From positions 404,474-468,473 of the forward strand of contig NMRA01000116.1 of the NCBI GenBank assembly GCA_002633005.1: a stretch of DNA of 64,000 bases. Direction: 5' to 3'. The DNA is from Phoronis australis (Eukaryota > Phoronida > Phoronidae). Both the position numbers and the translations under genes were made by a program. Within the stretch, counting starts at the first letter, position 1. The number at the start of each line of letters is the position of its first letter. Shown here piece by piece: positions 12,001-23,559 of this stretch. The notes below the pieces were generated by a model. The model searched no databases, was not told the DNA's origin, and saw only the letters and a list, made by a program, of their open reading frames with translations.

Positions 12001-15000
12001 CAGAAACGATATTTTTGAAAAATGAAAACCACACAGTCCTTCATTTTAAACTCGCAATGACACAATCATTTCACAATGAAACAAATTTATGAAATTGAGT
12101 TTAAAAAAAGGTTGCCTTCACAGTCCAAAATGCAAAAAAAATGTCCAGAGGAAGTATAAAATCTATTACTTCAACAAATAAATGTAGAGCCTCCACTACG
12201 CCACCTAGTGGTTAGATGTCACAATAACAAAGTGCATTGATCTAGCCTGTAGCGAACAATAAATAAAGTAATTTTTAACTGAAACACACATGAAATTCCG
12301 GGCACTCAACCAAGAAAGCTCGATCCAATTCCTTACATGCCAAACAAATTGATTAAAATAAACACAATACGTTCAGAAAATGACCATTTAATTTCCACAT
12401 CCTAGATTTAACACTTTTCTTTTGCTGAAGTAGAAGAATACACATTGACCTAGTTTTCAAACGGTAAAAAAATAATTGCAGGCGGTCTGCTACACGATGT
12501 ACAAGATGGGCGCAGACTGCTCAGGTGGGCTCATTGCACAGATCACCTGAAACCATTTTTATGCTTTATTAAAAAATAGTTAAAACCGAGCTGAGGAGCT
12601 AGAGACCTGACTCAAGGGTCTAGAAATGTTACCCAGTGGGATTCAAACCACTTCCTTGAGTAAATTACAAACTCGACCTGTGTTAGTTAAACACAATCCT
12701 TACTTAAGCAAAATAATAACAAACAAGAAGTCTAGTGGTTAACCCTAATTAAGACTTGTTCCACTAGGTGACCTTGTTGTGTACACACACATTGCAGCAA
12801 ACCTACTTTGTGTTATAGTGCACCAGTGTCTTCCAGCAGCCCTCCAAAACCTTGCTGTGCTCAGACACCAATAGTTTACCAGCGGCAGTGATGGCCTCTG
12901 TCTTCAGAACAAGCTGTTGATGCTTGACTGTGTCACCTAGTATTCTGAAATCAAAAAATAAACCAAAATTATTTAGTACTTCAATAACAAAGTTTCCATG
13001 CAAAACTAGTTGTGCACAATAGTAGACCTAAAGCCTACCTATTTTAGATGTATTGGGCTAACTAGATAGTCCAAGCAAAGCCTAAGCAAAATAAGAAAAC
13101 GCAAGTTTAATAACTCAAAAGTAGGCCTGTCAAAAGATAGGTGAATTTACCTTTTCATGTCATATTGCATCATGCCAGAACCCAGCACAATCAACAAAAG
13201 ACCGATAGCAGTTATATTCAATAGGCATCTGAATAGAACATCATTGTGTGCTGGTACTGTTCGCAGCTGTTGGAATTAAAGGCGATTCTCGCAGCAGTGT
13301 AGCCAATAAGTCTGACATTTGGCAGCTTATGGCACTGGTAGGCTCATTAGTAAGCTTTTCAAGTAAATCTGGCCAAACATCTACTCAAGTTTAAGATTTA
13401 TATCGGTGAAACACTATAATTTCTTAAAATAGAAAGTGTATAGAATTTAATTTTAGACTGGGAAAAAATTGTCCTTTAGGGTTCTTTCATAAAACAGCAT
13501 ACAGACCCCGAATTTTGAAAAAACCATATGCAAACGTGAAACAGTTTAACTTAGAAATAATTTGTAATAGCAGTTAAGAGAGCACATCATAAATTCATAA
13601 TTTCATCAGAATCTGATCAGTGACTTTTGAGATACGATATTCTGCAGTTAGTCAAATTTTGACATTTTTTAGGTTAATTCGTTACCTTTGGCAAAAGCTT
13701 TCGCATAGTTTTACCATAAATGTTGTTGTTGGACAAAATTCACAAATATCCATTTGAGCATTTCATTCATTTGATTATTCATGGCGTGATGCCTCGCCTG
13801 TGGGGTGAGTTTCCTGATTTCGGTGATCAGGCACTCAGGTTACAGCCGTGTCGCTATCAGTTTGACAGCGATAGCAAACGGAGAAAGTTGGCACACCAAT
13901 GTTTACATAGTCCATCTCTCTCATTGTCTGCGTTCATCTGATGAGCTAAAGTAAACCAGCAATTACGTTGTAAACAGCAAGCCTGGCTCTAACCGATATT
14001 TACAACTTTCAACAAATGGTGTGAAGAAGTGTTTTTACAAGAAATGCTATCACCAAAAATATTAAAGGAGAACAACAGTTGACTTTCAGAGCAATTAGAC
14101 TCAATGTTCACCAGCCTGATTCATAAATAAGTGGCGTAGTGCCCCACATGCTGAACCACAGCATTGTGTACCAACACAATTGACTTGTTTACCAAGATTA
14201 ATCAACGCGAGCATGGTTTTTAGATCAGATCTGGGTACTGAAAATTTCTTAGTTTTAAAAGTCTAAAAGAATAGTACTGAAGTTATTAATGCAACACTAA
14301 AACTTCCATGTGGAGATAAGTTACCTAACGCATCTCAGCAAAGTCTGTTGGAAGTCAACGTCACTGGTTGATTTGAGGAGATGAACAACTCGAGGTATGA
14401 TGTCTTCATCTTCATGTAACTGCTCACAGATGTCAGCACTCAGACACATATTGGCAATAGCTCGACAAGCTCGGTTCTGGATACTTGGAACAGAAACATG
14501 CTTCAAAATGTCTCCTGGAAAAAACAATTATCTCACACGCTATTTTAAAAACCAGAAACACCCTAGACTTATAGACAGAAATTTCATAGTTTTTAAACTT
14601 TTCTAATTCAATCCACTAATTCTAAAAAAATCTTCGTGGTAAATATGAGCAGCAGTCGGAAGAACACTGAGGAAATAGGCCACAAAATACTAAATGGAGT
14701 GTTTATACCTTTGTTTGCGATGGCTTAATTTGAATAGATTCAAGCATTTGATGAAAAATATACCTCTAGTATGGGTTCTAGAACAATTACTGAAACCAAA
14801 AAGAAAATTAAGCTGTGAGCAATCCGTATACTATTATTAAATCATCTTCAAAATCATATGAATGACTTTAGAGCACAAATCACAGACTTCTTGTCTTAGG
14901 CTGTACACTTGTATGACATTTAAGCCCAGAATTTCAGAGGTGCCCGATTTCAGACATTCATATCAATCACAAATCTGTAAAAATCTCGAAGAAACAGGGG

Positions 15001-15817
15001 TACAACAAGCTAACAACGATTTTTTGTACCCTGATGTAACTGTGCAGAGTAATTGAATGACAGGTTTACCTATAACTTCCAGTCCTTTCAGCGAATGGAC
15101 CTAAAAATAAAACACAATAATAGATTAGGAGATGCACTTCATCCTGACACAAACCTTTTGACCATTGCTATATTATGCACAGAAATCCATCAGCAGAAAT
15201 ACAATGATTATAAACAATTTGCAAGGCAAATCGCACCGAACAACACAATGTCACAACCAAGTGAAGGATGGAAATCAATTGATGCCAGTAACAGCTGCAT
15301 ACACAGGCAATCATTTGATATCCTGATTGTCCAAAAAAATCTACCAGTAACTCAAATACAAGAACAGTATTATCCATTGTACATTGCTAATGTAGTCCAT
15401 CAATCATACTGCTAGGCCTATCTGGCATTGGCAAACGTGCAAAAGTCAAACCTTTTCCCGAATGTATTGCGTCATACATAAATTTCCGACAATGCTCAAT
15501 GCAATATCCAATGATTTTTTAAAGTCGGTTTTGCAGAGAGACTTGTTGTAAATTTCGTCACGTCCTGTCTGTTGCGATTTGGCACCTGGCGAGGCCAAAA
15601 GCATTTCATCATGTTCGCCGACTTCAGGGCTAGGTAAGCGAGAAAACACCGATTTAAATATCATGTTTAAGCCACCATTATCGACAAAAGTTTCCATAGC
15701 GCCCGGGCTAGTTATAATCTTTTTCCTCACAAACATTAGAGCATTAAGTGAGCTTGATTTGGAGCCGCTTTCCAATTTTTTGATGACATCTCTAATTTTT
15801 GCTTCGACGGAATCCAT
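8078..15817 (-). CDS. ARMC5: ARMC5-like armadillo/BTB protein, six coding exons
   Basis: Coding exons in transcript order: 15817-15452, 15100-15070, 14514-14325, 12944-12807, 11948-9780 and 9011-8078. Joining them keeps one frame (phases 0,1,2,2,2) and gives 1275 residues; human ARMC5 is about 935. Residues 1 to about 400 align by eye with the ARMC5 armadillo region, for example IQNRACRAIANM and a RPSLGNAGII stretch. A serine/acidic insert of about 400 residues follows, then a second helical region (about 820-1010) and a C-terminal BTB domain (about 1092-1190). ARMC5 is known as a substrate adaptor for CUL3 ubiquitin ligase and acts on RNA polymerase II's largest subunit; that role is inferred here from family. 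The start ATG has A at -3 and G at +4. It is divergently paired with the gene at 16184. Confidence 0.9.
9012..9779 (-). other. ARMC5 intron 5
   Basis: A GT-AG intron of 768 bp. No repeat or gene was recognised inside. Confidence 0.7.
9780..11948 (-). CDS. ARMC5: ARMC5 large exon 5
   Basis: Encodes about residues 242-965. It begins KKLSLEFSKQLAASG after a CTAATTGTTTCAG acceptor and ends CFVCA before donor GCAAG|GTAAGA. The first 160 residues are ARM repeats close to ARMC5 (VRIREEGGLKLLMDLL). Residues of about 400-820 are low-complexity Ser/Asp/Glu-rich with several SP motifs, likely disordered, and have no counterpart of this size in the human protein. The ending (SLLTSVAPCTIYQKL onward) resumes helical ARMC5 homology. 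Confidence 0.85.
12465..12680 (-). mobile_element. tRNA-derived SINE, copy 2, in ARMC5 intron 4
   Basis: Shares with 6069-6340 the AATAATTGCAGGC tail, a GATCACCTG-AACCATTTTT block, a TAGTTAAAACCG block and a degraded B-box region (about 12637-12652). It is more diverged than copy 1 and lies in the same orientation as the host gene. Confidence 0.55.
12945..14324 (-). other. ARMC5 intron 3
   Basis: A GT-AG intron of 1380 bp, donor TTAG|GTAACT, acceptor GATTTCAG. No gene or clear repeat inside. Confidence 0.7.
15070..15100 (-). CDS. ARMC5: ARMC5 31-nt microexon 2
   Basis: Bordered by TTATTTTTAG at the acceptor and ATAG|GTAAAC at the donor on the minus strand. It encodes VHSLKGLEVI plus one base. 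It enters in phase 0 and leaves in phase 1, exactly what is needed to join exon 1 (phase 0 out) to exon 3 (two bases completing a Gly codon). The result matches the ARMC5 segment that precedes the IQNR-type ARM repeat. Without it the frames do not join. Confidence 0.8.
15452..15817 (-). CDS. ARMC5: ARMC5 exon 1
   Basis: Encodes residues 1-122, starting MDSVEAKIRD. The end of the exon (LDIALSIVGNLC) matches the first conserved ARM helix pair of ARMC5. The donor is GAAAAG|GTTTGA in phase 0, and an in-frame stop follows directly inside the intron. Confidence 0.85.
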
Positions 15818-16183
15818 TTTTCACTTGGAAGTCAATGCCCTCTATCGACAGAGTGTTGCACCCATCAGCTTTTACATTAACATGTGCTGACATCTATTGC
15901 AAAGATGCGTAACTATTCTTCTTGAAATCACGCCTTCCCATTGGTCAGAAAATCTTTATCATACTGTACTAATAACAACCAGGTTGCTATCAACGAGGTG
16001 AGAGACAGGTGCGAATTAAGTACACTCTATACGGAGCTCTCGGAAGGCATCGTCACTTTGGATCTGTGGCTTTTTGATAATCATTATATGGCAATTAACC
16101 GTGATTGCTATTAGTTAGTATCTATAATTATTGACTATCGATCAGACTTTGATTAATAGCCTGGAAAATAGCAATCATCAACT
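15818..16183. promoter_or_regulatory. Divergent promoter region between ARMC5 and the orphan gene
   Basis: 366 bp separates the two start codons, which point away from each other, so the promoters must be shared or adjacent, along with both 5' UTRs. Visible motifs are an inverted CCAAT box (ATTGG, 15940-15944) and GTTGCTATCAAC (15983-15994), one base off an RFX X-box half-site pair with no spacer. No TATA box is evident. Function is inferred from layout only. Confidence 0.5.
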
Positions 16184-16987
16184 ATGCCTGGATCACTATA
16201 TGATTACGCTCGATCACCGTCGCCCGTGCGGAGGACTAAAACTCCGCGCGCTTATACAAGCATGGCATGTATGGACCAGCGAAATGTATGGTCACCAGAC
16301 TTAGTTGCTGACTCGAACATCGCGGCGGGCATGTACACAGACCATTACACGGCGGGAGATAGATGGCGAAACGTTGACGACATCAGAATGGAAGACGACG
16401 GGATGAATGGTTATCTACCAGCCGTGTCCCCGGGTCCGAGCCCTCGACCGCAGGCCCCGTCCCCGCACAGGGGGAGAACTCCAAGGAACCCATCGCCAAC
16501 ATACGAAGCGGAATTGGACAATTACAACAGCCTCAGTATGATGATGCCCTTTCAAGACCCGCGCGCTCGACTTCACAGTTCTTACACCCGTCGAATCCGC
16601 AATCACCGTGATGTTAGCCCTCCGCGTGTAAAATCTGGTCGTGCTGGGGGCTCCTGGAGGCACATTAGTCAAACGAATGGTCACCAAGGCAACAATATAT
16701 TGTTTATTGAGGGAACTGTGAAACAGGCGGACTCTAGTAACTTCCCACCATACGGATGGGTTGCTGAAGATCAAGGCGCATTCATGCATTACGTGTCTCC
16801 GCGGATGATACCCAGACAGAGGCCAGTTGAACAGAAGACGCGTGTCCCCAAGGCAACCAACTATACGTCCTACTATAACAACCACGCCCGTAAAGGATTC
16901 AAGTATTGGTATCAAGAAAAAAAGCCGAAAGGTAGCTCAGCCCCGCTTAACTCAATACAGTCTCGACTCTTGAGCCTGAGAACATGA
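16184..16987 (+). CDS. Unrecognised basic Pro/Ser-rich protein, intronless, 267 aa
   Basis: An ATG with A at -3 opens a clean 268-codon frame ending TGA. Residues 1-110 are rich in SP and TP dipeptides (SPSPVRRTKTPR, SPGPSPRPQAPSPHRGRTP). The C-terminal half has aromatic-basic clusters (FKYWYQEKKPKG) and ends in LLSLRT. There is no signal peptide, membrane span or catalytic motif that I can name. Length without stops and biased composition support a real gene. Composition resembles small microtubule- or cilium-associated proteins, but that is only a guess. It is paired head-to-head with ARMC5. Confidence 0.7.
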   Translation: MPGSLYDYARSPSPVRRTKTPRAYTSMACMDQRNVWSPDLVADSNIAAGMYTDHYTAGDRWRNVDDIRMEDDGMNGYLPAVSPGPSPRPQAPSPHRGRTPRNPSPTYEAELDNYNSLSMMMPFQDPRARLHSSYTRRIRNHRDVSPPRVKSGRAGGSWRHISQTNGHQGNNILFIEGTVKQADSSNFPPYGWVAEDQGAFMHYVSPRMIPRQRPVEQKTRVPKATNYTSYYNNHARKGFKYWYQEKKPKGSSAPLNSIQSRLLSLRT

Positions 16988-19364
16988 TTTGCTCAATTAC
17001 TTAGGATATCTGAGAACTGCTATGTCTAGAGGACTCTTTTAAAATGCACATCTGCAATATTATCTACCTGATTTGCTCAACATTCTAGGCATGTGCTATT
17101 TTGTACAATTGCTATTGTAAAATTCTTAGTATTTTCTGTAAACCTATTCTATTTTTGTTTTGTTCTGTTTATCATCAATTAGCATGTACAGAGATAATTT
17201 TCTTGGCGCAAAACCTGTTCAAAAACCTAGACACGTTTATGACTGACAAGCTAGGGGAAGTTGTTGTATCAGAAAAGCTCTAGGTATTATGCATCACTGT
17301 TTTTCTCCCAGACTCTACTGGCGAGTGACAATCAGTCATCACGTAAGTTTGTTGATGGTTCGTGAGCTGCGAAATTCGGTTGAATGAATAACGCATTGTT
17401 AAACACAATGAACATTAACCTTGAATCGACCAAACAAGCGCTTGGATCAAAAGACCCTGGGGGCTTTTTATCGACTATAAACAGATTTGCGACTGATACC
17501 AATCCTTAGGCTTTCCAGCGGCCGGTGGAGCATTTATTAGTTTTGATGAAAAGGACATCAAACTCCATAGTCGATCAATGTTCAATAAATGATTATTTTA
17601 AATTTCTAGTTGCAGTGGCTTAACTGTTAGCTATGACGTCATATTCTATGATGAACGTATAAAAATCCAGTGGAGATTTAAATGCATTGTCCAGTGTTAC
17701 ATTTATTAATTTTAATTATGTTTATTTATTAATAACACGTCGTCTGATCAACAGAACATGTAGACACGTTAGAACGTTTATTCACTCCAGTTGAATTGTA
17801 GGTTCTTTTTAAGTCTAAAGTTGTTGTACTCTCTAATTACTTTGGAAATAGCGTTCTCTGTAATTGTTGTTGGGTTAGTGTTGAATTATGATTTCCAGTC
17901 GGATGGTCAATCTCCCGTGTCTGGTCGTATTGAGGAATTCTAATTCTCGTACTAAGTTGAATAACGTGCTACTTATAATTGTAATTGGAAACTAACCAAA
18001 CACGCCACTGTCAGCCTGGAAAACTATAGGAAAGGCTTTTGTTTGATTAGTGTCTGCACAAAACGTTGCAAATCGTATGAATAAATAGCATTGCTATAGA
18101 AAATATTTGTTCACAAATGACACGTGAATGAGATTTGCTTTCACCTTGAGTGATGAATATTAAATCAACCAAAATTCCCTTCGTGTATGGTTACTTGTTC
18201 TAACGACTCGGCCCTTATTGTGTTATTTTTGATAGTGGTTGATAAGATTCTATTTTCTCACTACATCGTCATGATATATAGATTTGTGTATATACGAGAT
18301 TGTTGGAGAAATATTATTCTGAAACTGGAAGTTTATGTAAATTTTCTTCGAACTTGGCTTATGAATTATAGATACTCGGGATGTTTTTGGCAGCAAAACT
18401 CTTTCCCTTGTTATCGCATCCTTCATATCCGATTGAGTTTTATTTGAAATTAAAGAAACGACATCTCTCGGCAAAAGTGATTGTCATTGAACTTCCAGAA
18501 ATCAGAAAATATTATTTTCCAGCTCCACAGTTTGCACAAGAGGTACGTTAATCCAGGCCAGTTTTGCTGTCAAGATTTATATATTCACAGGTTACGGTGC
18601 ACGGTGTAGGCTAATTTATCATCCATTTTATTTTTATACGCTCTCTTGTCAACCTTTGTATGATCGTGAACTGTGAAGTGCTCAATACTTTTATAAGTCT
18701 ATCTTCTTTGCTTTTTTATTTTTAAAATTAGGTTAAGGATTTTAAAAACTTGTGTATTTTTACACGAAATAAAGATTCTCGCTGTATTTGTTGTCGCTTT
18801 TTCTGTCTGAGAACAACGTCTGCTTGCCATGGGTCTTATTTCTACCAACACGTGCATATGTGTTTTAGTACACCTCTGGCTCTGTTTTGGCAAGCCAGCA
18901 CAAATCTCAATAAGCCGAATGTCAAATTGTATGTATACATGCGTGGAACTAACTCCTGTACGTAATTGACTATTTTGGTCATTATCTGCATGACTAAATC
19001 CGATTTTTCTTTTATTATAGAGAGCTCGCTTTATAAATATTGCACGTATAGCACAAGTTAATGGGTTCACATGACAAAAGGAGCCGGAAGTAGTCCATCA
19101 AGCATTTAATGCAAACGATCAATGTATACGCCTGCTTGCCGGGTTTGCTCATAAATTACCTTTTTCATTGAAACAAAATGCCATTTGCTTTGATCGACCA
19201 ACGTTTCATTAGCCATTTGCACAGTTGAAAAACATTCTCTGAATGATTGCAATCTGCAGTGTTTTTCTGTCAAGCTTCAAATGGCTCTGAGATGTGTTTA
19301 AAATTGGCTTATCTTGTGCGCCGAAAGCTAACTCGGAACATTTAAAGGTGACTACCATTGGCAA
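16988..19364. other. 3' UTR plus intergenic spacer
   Basis: Contains the likely 3' UTR of the orphan gene; otherwise A+T-rich with only short frames. Confidence 0.4.
17585..17590 (+). terminator. Candidate poly(A) signal of the orphan gene
   Basis: AATAAA about 600 bp after the stop codon of the gene at 16184 and the first good plus-strand signal seen. No transcript evidence. Confidence 0.3.
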
Positions 19365-19476
19365 TGTGATTTTCGTCGGTTTGTGCTCCCTGAAGGATAA
19401 CCATTAAGCCGTTGGGGAGCATGAACAAATAATGGCTGCCCGTTAGGGCTCACTGACAAGCCGAAGAAAACTCACA
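19365..19476. repeat. Fold-back repeat, about 112 bp
   Basis: The left arm TGTGATTTTCGTCGGTTTGT matches the reverse complement of the right end, TGTGAGTTTTCTTCGGCTTGT. Further inside, CCCTGAAGG...CCATTA matches CCCTAACGG...CCATTA. The structure is a hairpin with a loop of about 25 bp, as in a small MITE. Confidence 0.5.
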
Positions 19477-19782
19477 GTGTAATTATCCTCCATTATTTAA
19501 AAAAGTTGCCAGGATGGCGTAAGTTTTCTGCGAATTTTACAACACAGATGAAACCGCATGTTTGAAAACTGTACAGTTGCTTTTGTTCTAGCATTTGGAT
19601 GGAACTCTTTGTTTTGGTTTTTGAATACGATGAGATACCGTACACAATAAAAGGATACCGTGGAGCAAACAAAATGACAACAAAAATTTGCCATAGATTC
19701 ATCAAGAAGCAGGCCGCCATAGTCTCAATGGAACACTCAGCTGGCCGAGCTAAATCCTACAGTATTCAACAGATATAGACAC

Positions 19783-19953
19783 CGGCCTTGACTTCGGCGA
19801 ATGTCTCGAAGACAACGGCGAGAATTGGCGATTTGTAATAAAATCCCAAAACACACCGGATTTTCTACACTGGTCAAAAGCAAGAACTTTATTCCAACCA
19901 GGAATAATTCCAAAAATCCGTTTCTCGGCCGTAAAAACAATACTGTCCCTTTA
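19783..19953 (+). repeat. Dispersed repeat family R1, copy 1
   Basis: Collinear with 56711-56895. Shared blocks include GGCCTTGA, TAAAATCCCAAA, CACCGGATTTT versus CAACGGATTTT, CTGGTCAAA and CGGCCGTAAAA versus CGGTCGTAAAA. It is clearly diverged, has no coding frame and is of unknown class. Confidence 0.5.
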
Positions 19954-20701
19954 AAATTGTACTAAACCCGGTTTAGTTTACTCACAAATATTAACTACGA
20001 CAAAGGTTTGAAATAAAATAATGCCCTGTAAACCGCGTCAGTTCTTGGAAGTAAGAAAACTTCTCAGTTATAAAGTCAACTGAACCTTCAAGCGTGACTA
20101 ACTTTTCGGTCCAATAATTGTGTCCCAGGGTAAACTGATGAGGGAAACTGAACAACTGAAATCATAGGATTTATTTGTGAAACATAACTGTCTTGTACTT
20201 TTATCTCTCAATGGAAGTGCTACAGTTCAACAGAGGTAACAGAACCAGTTTTGATTTTTTTTTTCTTGAAATAAACCCGACCGACGGCTTAGAGCACCGA
20301 CTCAGATGGAAAGGCTGGCTGAACGAAATGGCCAACACGAGACCACATATTGATGTAGCAGTCGCAGTCGCAGCGTTTTCGGAGGTTTTTGTAGACGCTG
20401 TTGTAAGTATTGCTATTGCAGTTGTCGCCAACCGCTCCGTGCAGTTTTATCATACAAGGGCTGGGGAACCTGTAAAAAGGCTGCGACTACGTCTCGTACA
20501 CCATTATCAATTTATGACTTTGTTTTTTTTGTTGTGGTCTCCACTCTGGCTGTGATCCTTAGGAACCGTGGACAGGGGCCAAAACAGGCCGTCTAAAACG
20601 AACATAGGATAACCTGGTGGCTCTATACTAAATAACAGGCGCCAAAGCTTCGTTAAAACGTGAACGAGGTGTCTCGTATCGTAGGCCGCTGGCACGAAAA
20701 T

Positions 20702-21190
20702 GTCGCTCGTAAATTATGCTCGTAAATTACGCTCGTTAATCATGTCAACGACGTGCGTAAAATGACGAGTGTAAAAACGATTAGCGTAACGCTACGAACG
20801 TAAAATGACGAGCGTAAACTTCTCGAGCGGTAATGTTATGTAAGACCTTGTCGTTCAGCCAAATACCTACAAAACTGCAGAATTTAACACAGTGAAACTA
20901 TATATTTTCGGAAAGAAGAAATTTTTGTAGAATTCGAATTTCAACTTTACATAAAACAAAACAACGTGGGAAAGATAGCCAAGAGACGACATCAATATGA
21001 CCAAATTTAATTTAGTATAAGTATGATAGTGATAAAATCTCATGGACGCTGTTAGAGTTGTCTAAATTATCACTTCGTTTTCGTTTTATTCCGTTTGACT
21101 ATTTATTTTGAGTAAAAATCATAAAAGCCACATTTAACACTAGAAAAATTTAGTCATTCGTCGTTTGATGAGCGTACAATTACGAGCGTA
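20702..21190. mobile_element. Non-autonomous element with GCTCGTAAAT terminal repeats
   Basis: The left end has three near-tandem CTCGTAAATTA/CTCGTTAAT units (20705-20740). The right end (about 21168-21190) has GAGCGTACAATTACGAGCGTA, which read in reverse gives TACGCTCGTAATTGTACGCTC. Further ACGAGYGTAAA units lie at 20755-20840 in the opposite orientation. Arrays of short subterminal repeats in both orientations are typical of hAT-like and related non-autonomous DNA elements. No transposase frame is present. Confidence 0.5.
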
Positions 21191-21962
21191 GTTTTACTGT
21201 CGCTGTTATTCAAACCCGCCGTAAAAAGCCAATCAACATGAGAAAAGGAGTCGAACATCTGAAGCACATCGCAAAAGAAAACTCTCTAGAATAGGTATTT
21301 CGGAACGAATCGAAATGAGTTGAACATTTCCTGAGTACTGTTGAACTTGTTACACTGTCGAGTGGGTTTGCATTTTTCTCTGGTCTTTGAAAACCCGAAT
21401 GTTAATCCTTTACTTATGGTTACTTACCTGTGTACAGTAGGTGACTATTACCAGAGTGTTGTGATTTTGGATATGATGTACTCTAAAATTAAATGTGTGC
21501 GGGGCAAAGTGAGCTTGTGAAGTGGTACTTGAAGGGCATAGTTCTACACAGAGGTCCATGGCGATTGTTGTTTTTGCGCTCACAAAAGCAAAAGAAAAAC
21601 ACATTGAAGTAAGAAGTCAAAGTATTGTTATTAAAAAACGAAAAACTGATGAAGTGTTGTCTGAGATAAAATTAGAGCAATTCTTTTCAGCTTCGTGCGG
21701 TTTTTTCAAGCTTAATCATTGTTTATTATGTCACTTTTTAAATACTTTCCCGAACTTCTTTGGTTATAAGTGATAGGGATTTCTCCCTGTTTAAAGAGGC
21801 TAAAATATTAAAGTCGAATTAGACCTATTTCCTGTCTTGTACTATTTCTTACCGCGATGGGTTCTATTTCCGTCAGGGTTAACCAACCCATGCCACAAGT
21901 ACTGTATACTGCGCATGCGTCATTTTCCCATTCGTGGGGTTGTCCAACCCCACCAATGAACT

Positions 21963-23559
21963 ATAGACCCTATTCACGCGGCGGCCATTAAGATCCAAAG
22001 CGAGGCTCACTGCGATAAACAAAGCGAAAGTAGACATTGCTTGAGTTAAATAGCCGGTCTTTCGAGTCCAACCTGGATATTGAATTTTAATGATGAGTCG
22101 ACAGTTAACCACAGAGACGTAGAAAATTACATTAGAGAACAAGTTAAGGCGCCAAAGAGTGGTGTCTGTCATGTGCAATTAGTTACATCTGGTTTAATTT
22201 GTTGATCAAGAATATTAACATCAAGCATAGCCTGATCCTATGCACTCACTGGGACTAACAGTTCATTTGTCATTGGTCTGAAAGAATAATTGATGTTATT
22301 AAATATATTTTTATTAAAATAAAAATCCAGGCTCATAATTGAAAATAAAAAAAATTTTGACCATCAATGCTTTCTTGGTTGTAATAATTCTTAGGTCTAT
22401 TTCATGTGTTAGATTTCAAATATCAATCTGGACCAAGTTGAATTTTAAAATTAAAACACCTAATTCGTTCGTCCAAAACATAACATCGTTTTAGAACTCA
22501 ATTTCAGTTAACTGGACAATGCAATCATAGTTATCATGTTTCTGCAGAAGCCTCTTTCATCCGAGGGGAACGGTGCCAGTGCCTACTGAGAGGCAATTTT
22601 TTCGCCGAGTGAGGGCGGGAACAATCTACCTCCAGATCACCATCAATAGCACCCCCGCCCTGTTGCAAGCTCTCATAGGCTCTGCCTCAATTTAAAGTAG
22701 CCTTTTGTGCTCTTAAAAATTGTCACCTGTGTGGTTACAGGTGATGTGAACTCAGAGAGATTTTTCACTAGGGGAATTTTTATGCCTGGTAGGGGGAATT
22801 TCGCGTGATATTTCAATATGTTTGAGAGGGGAATAGGGCCGATGTTGGGCCCCAAATTTGAGGGATTGAGGGCCCAGTCCTTTTTGTAAAGAAAAATTAT
22901 AATGTTTCAACCCGTAGCAGGGGCGGATCCAGGTTTTTCTGTTGGGGGGGGCAGGGCACAGGAATAAGCAGCATTTCGACAGATGCGCGCGCCCAGCTTA
23001 AACTCTGGGGATGCAGAGGTCTTGAAATCTTGGGTTTGCGGACCTGTTGACTAAAAAAAAAAACGGTAAACGGGGTTCATTCAGCGCCTATGCGTTGTTT
23101 ATTCACCCCCCAAGACCCGCCTTGGTTGCCGGCGCACGTGTGCTAGTCAGCAATTCGCACCCGAACTCAAAAATGGGATCTGATACAATTTTAGGGGGGG
23201 CCCATGCCCCCCTCCCCTAAATCCGTAGTCATGAAAACACAGCCTGGCTGGCCCATTCTCCGGTCGTTACTATCATGATGCGCTCAACTGACCGACATGC
23301 AACAAAATATGATCTAACTTTTCGAAAACATTTATAAATTTTACACGGACATATTTTGTTTCGTCGCGGCAACGACCCAACGCTTCCGAATCTCAACGTC
23401 TTTAGAGATTGTGAAGCAGACAGTTGCGTGTCCGTATTTTTTCTAGCCGTTCGCGGAACAACACGGTCTGAAACACAGAACTATGCTGATAAGCTAACAG
23501 AGCTATCGTAGCGAGCCTCGTTTTGGAACGCGCCTCCTGTCGGCGTGAATAGGGTCTAT
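21963..23559. mobile_element. 1.6-kb element with 55-bp imperfect terminal inverted repeats
   Basis: The perfect 17-bp inverted ends ATAGACCCTATTCACGC (21963-21979 and reverse at 23543-23559) extend inward with GCGAGGCTCACTGCGATA versus ACGAGGCTCGCTACGATA. No transposase frame of useful length lies between. The interior carries a different inserted repeat (22920-23228). Two facing copies of a shorter repeat are an alternative reading. No target-site duplication was recognised. Confidence 0.5.
22920..23228 (+). mobile_element. GGCGGATCCAGG family MITE, copy A
   Basis: Starts GGGCGGATCCAGG, followed by a run of G and GCAGGGCA. Ends TTTTAGGGGGGGCCCATGCCCCC then CTAAATCCG. The ends are complementary (GGATCC/TAAATCCG type). 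It is the longest of four copies in the window and is nested in the 1.6-kb element. Confidence 0.6.
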
